Assembly: GCA_047619685.1 (NCBI GenBank)
Contig: JBLHLC010000024.1
Span: forward strand, 1 to 64,000
Length of the DNA: 64,000 nt
Direction: 5' to 3'
Source of the DNA: JABDJZ01 sp047619685
GTDB taxonomy: Bacteria; Bacteroidota; Rhodothermia; Rhodothermales; UBA10348
Shown: positions 63,315 through 64,000 of the stretch, piece by piece
Layout: each line of letters begins with the position of its first letter
Numbering within the stretch: the stretch's first letter is position 1
Position numbers and translations under genes: made by a program
Notes under the pieces: model-generated
Told to the model about the DNA's origin: nothing
Seen by the model: only the letters and a program-made list of their open reading frames with translations
Database searches by the model: none

Positions 63315-64000
63315 ATGCGCGCTCTTTTTCTAGTTGCCACGTTCCTCGCCAGCACGGGCTCGGCAGCTCAGCCCACTGCAAAGGGGCTGTTTGACAGGAT
63401 GGTCTCTTCCTTCGAGGAGCGGTCCCAAGGGATCGACAACTACACGATCGTGACGGACGCGTTCACCTCGCACTACCGGCGCGTTGTGGGTAGCGGTGGT
63501 ACCAGGTTCGAGGTGGCGACCAAGGTGGCTACGATGGGCGTGGGGAACATGACCACGCGCTTCTCGCTGGACAATCCGTACCGGCTTCGGGAAATGCACA
63601 GCGCCGGCGCGGCCTTAATCGGACCCTCGGACCTGGAAGGCGTGCCGGTGATTGCCGTAAAACTGACGCCGCCGACCGGCCCCGACGCAGACGTAGAAGC
63701 GATGCAACTGTACGTGGATCCGGACTTGCTTGTTGTGCGCGGATTGGACATTGAATCGCGGGGACCCGATGGCCTGGCGCGCATTGAGATTCGCTTCGAG
63801 GACTTCCGAGAATCCGATGGCCTGTTGTATCCATGGACCAGTCGCGCAACCATTCATAGCCCGGGAGCGGGAGTAGACCAGGAGAACCTGGATCGTGCCC
63901 GCGAGGCCATGGAAGAAATGGAAGACCGCCTGGCGGAAATGCCGGCAGCCCAGCAGGAAATGATCCGGGCGCGAATGACGGAGTCGCTGAGACGGATCGA
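63315..64000 (+). CDS. secreted protein, LolA-like outer-membrane lipoprotein-sorting fold (partial)
   Basis: Starts at the ATG at 63315 and runs off the right edge (at least 228 residues). The signal peptide ends near ASTGSAAQP. The body (GIDNYTIVTDAFTSHYRRVV, DDPYRLRE-like DNPYRLREM, GVPVIAVKLTP, DADVEAMQLYVDPDLLVVRGLDIE, DGLLYPWTSR) is built like LolA-type carriers. The C-terminal part is helical and Met/Glu-rich (AREAMEEMEDRLAEMPAAQQEM). Divergent from the bicupin gene. Function not known. Confidence 0.65.
   Translation, partial: MRALFLVATFLASTGSAAQPTAKGLFDRMVSSFEERSQGIDNYTIVTDAFTSHYRRVVGSGGTRFEVATKVATMGVGNMTTRFSLDNPYRLREMHSAGAALIGPSDLEGVPVIAVKLTPPTGPDADVEAMQLYVDPDLLVVRGLDIESRGPDGLARIEIRFEDFRESDGLLYPWTSRATIHSPGAGVDQENLDRAREAMEEMEDRLAEMPAAQQEMIRARMTESLRRI

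Noticed and set aside
1..64000. CRISPR arrays, insertion sequences, tRNA or rRNA genes
   Set aside because: No repeat-spacer pattern, transposase, terminal inverted repeats or RNA gene signature was found by reading both strands.

Overview
The window looks like a chromosomal piece of a marine or aquatic Bacteroidota-lineage bacterium, most likely Rhodothermota/Balneolota-like. The evidence is moderately high GC, many secreted proteins ending in a type IX secretion (T9SS) sorting domain with the PNPFNPxT signature, abundant FG-GAP/UnbV proteins, a laminarinase, sulfatases and SusD-free lipoproteins. This placement is inferred from gene content only; no rRNA or tRNA gene was seen.

Left part (0-14 kb): a minus-strand respiratory operon runs from 6273 down to 951. 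It encodes a small membrane subunit, a CuA-bearing subunit II, a heme-copper subunit I (frameshifted as read), a small membrane protein, a SCO copper chaperone, and an unusual cytochrome b / two-[4Fe-4S] ferredoxin / MvhD-like fusion. Subunit I has Gln where the active-site Tyr of oxygen reductases should be. A divergent Rrf2 regulator with the three NsrR-type cysteines sits upstream. Together these suggest a nitric oxide reductase of the eNOR kind rather than an ordinary oxidase. Next come a cNMP-domain histidine kinase with a REC/thioredoxin-reductase-like partner, a short RecQ, an FG-GAP lipoprotein and a probable methanethiol S-methyltransferase.

Middle (14-41 kb): an M14 carboxypeptidase, a zinc-less MDR oxidoreductase, three unknown lipoproteins, a GH81-PKD-CBM6-T9SS laminarinase with a palindromic operator-like site and a 1-bp-overlapping FAD amine oxidase, an operon of FkbM methyltransferase / SDR / RidA lipoprotein / metallo-beta-lactamase, and a 1557-residue CotH/lamin-tail/beta-helix protein. 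These are followed by a decaying island (alpha-L-fucosidase remnant, broken FtsX permease), a T9SS serine hydrolase, and an AhpD-like / BCAT / cyclase operon.

Right part (41-64 kb): a divergent NarL-type regulator and Reg_prop histidine kinase, then a 1298-residue SdrD-B/LamG T9SS protein preceded by a hairpin-rich leader ending in an intrinsic terminator. After 48.8 kb many genes are interrupted: a beta-propeller T9SS protein, a di-heme cytochrome c, a DUF1501 protein, a small secreted protein, a sulfatase and an UnbV protein. Intact genes interspersed there are an MscS channel, a class V aminotransferase, a sulfatase and a bicupin. The interruptions are single-base indels (several at short homopolymers) plus in-frame TAG/TAA codons, so either real decay of secreted accessory genes or residual assembly errors is possible.
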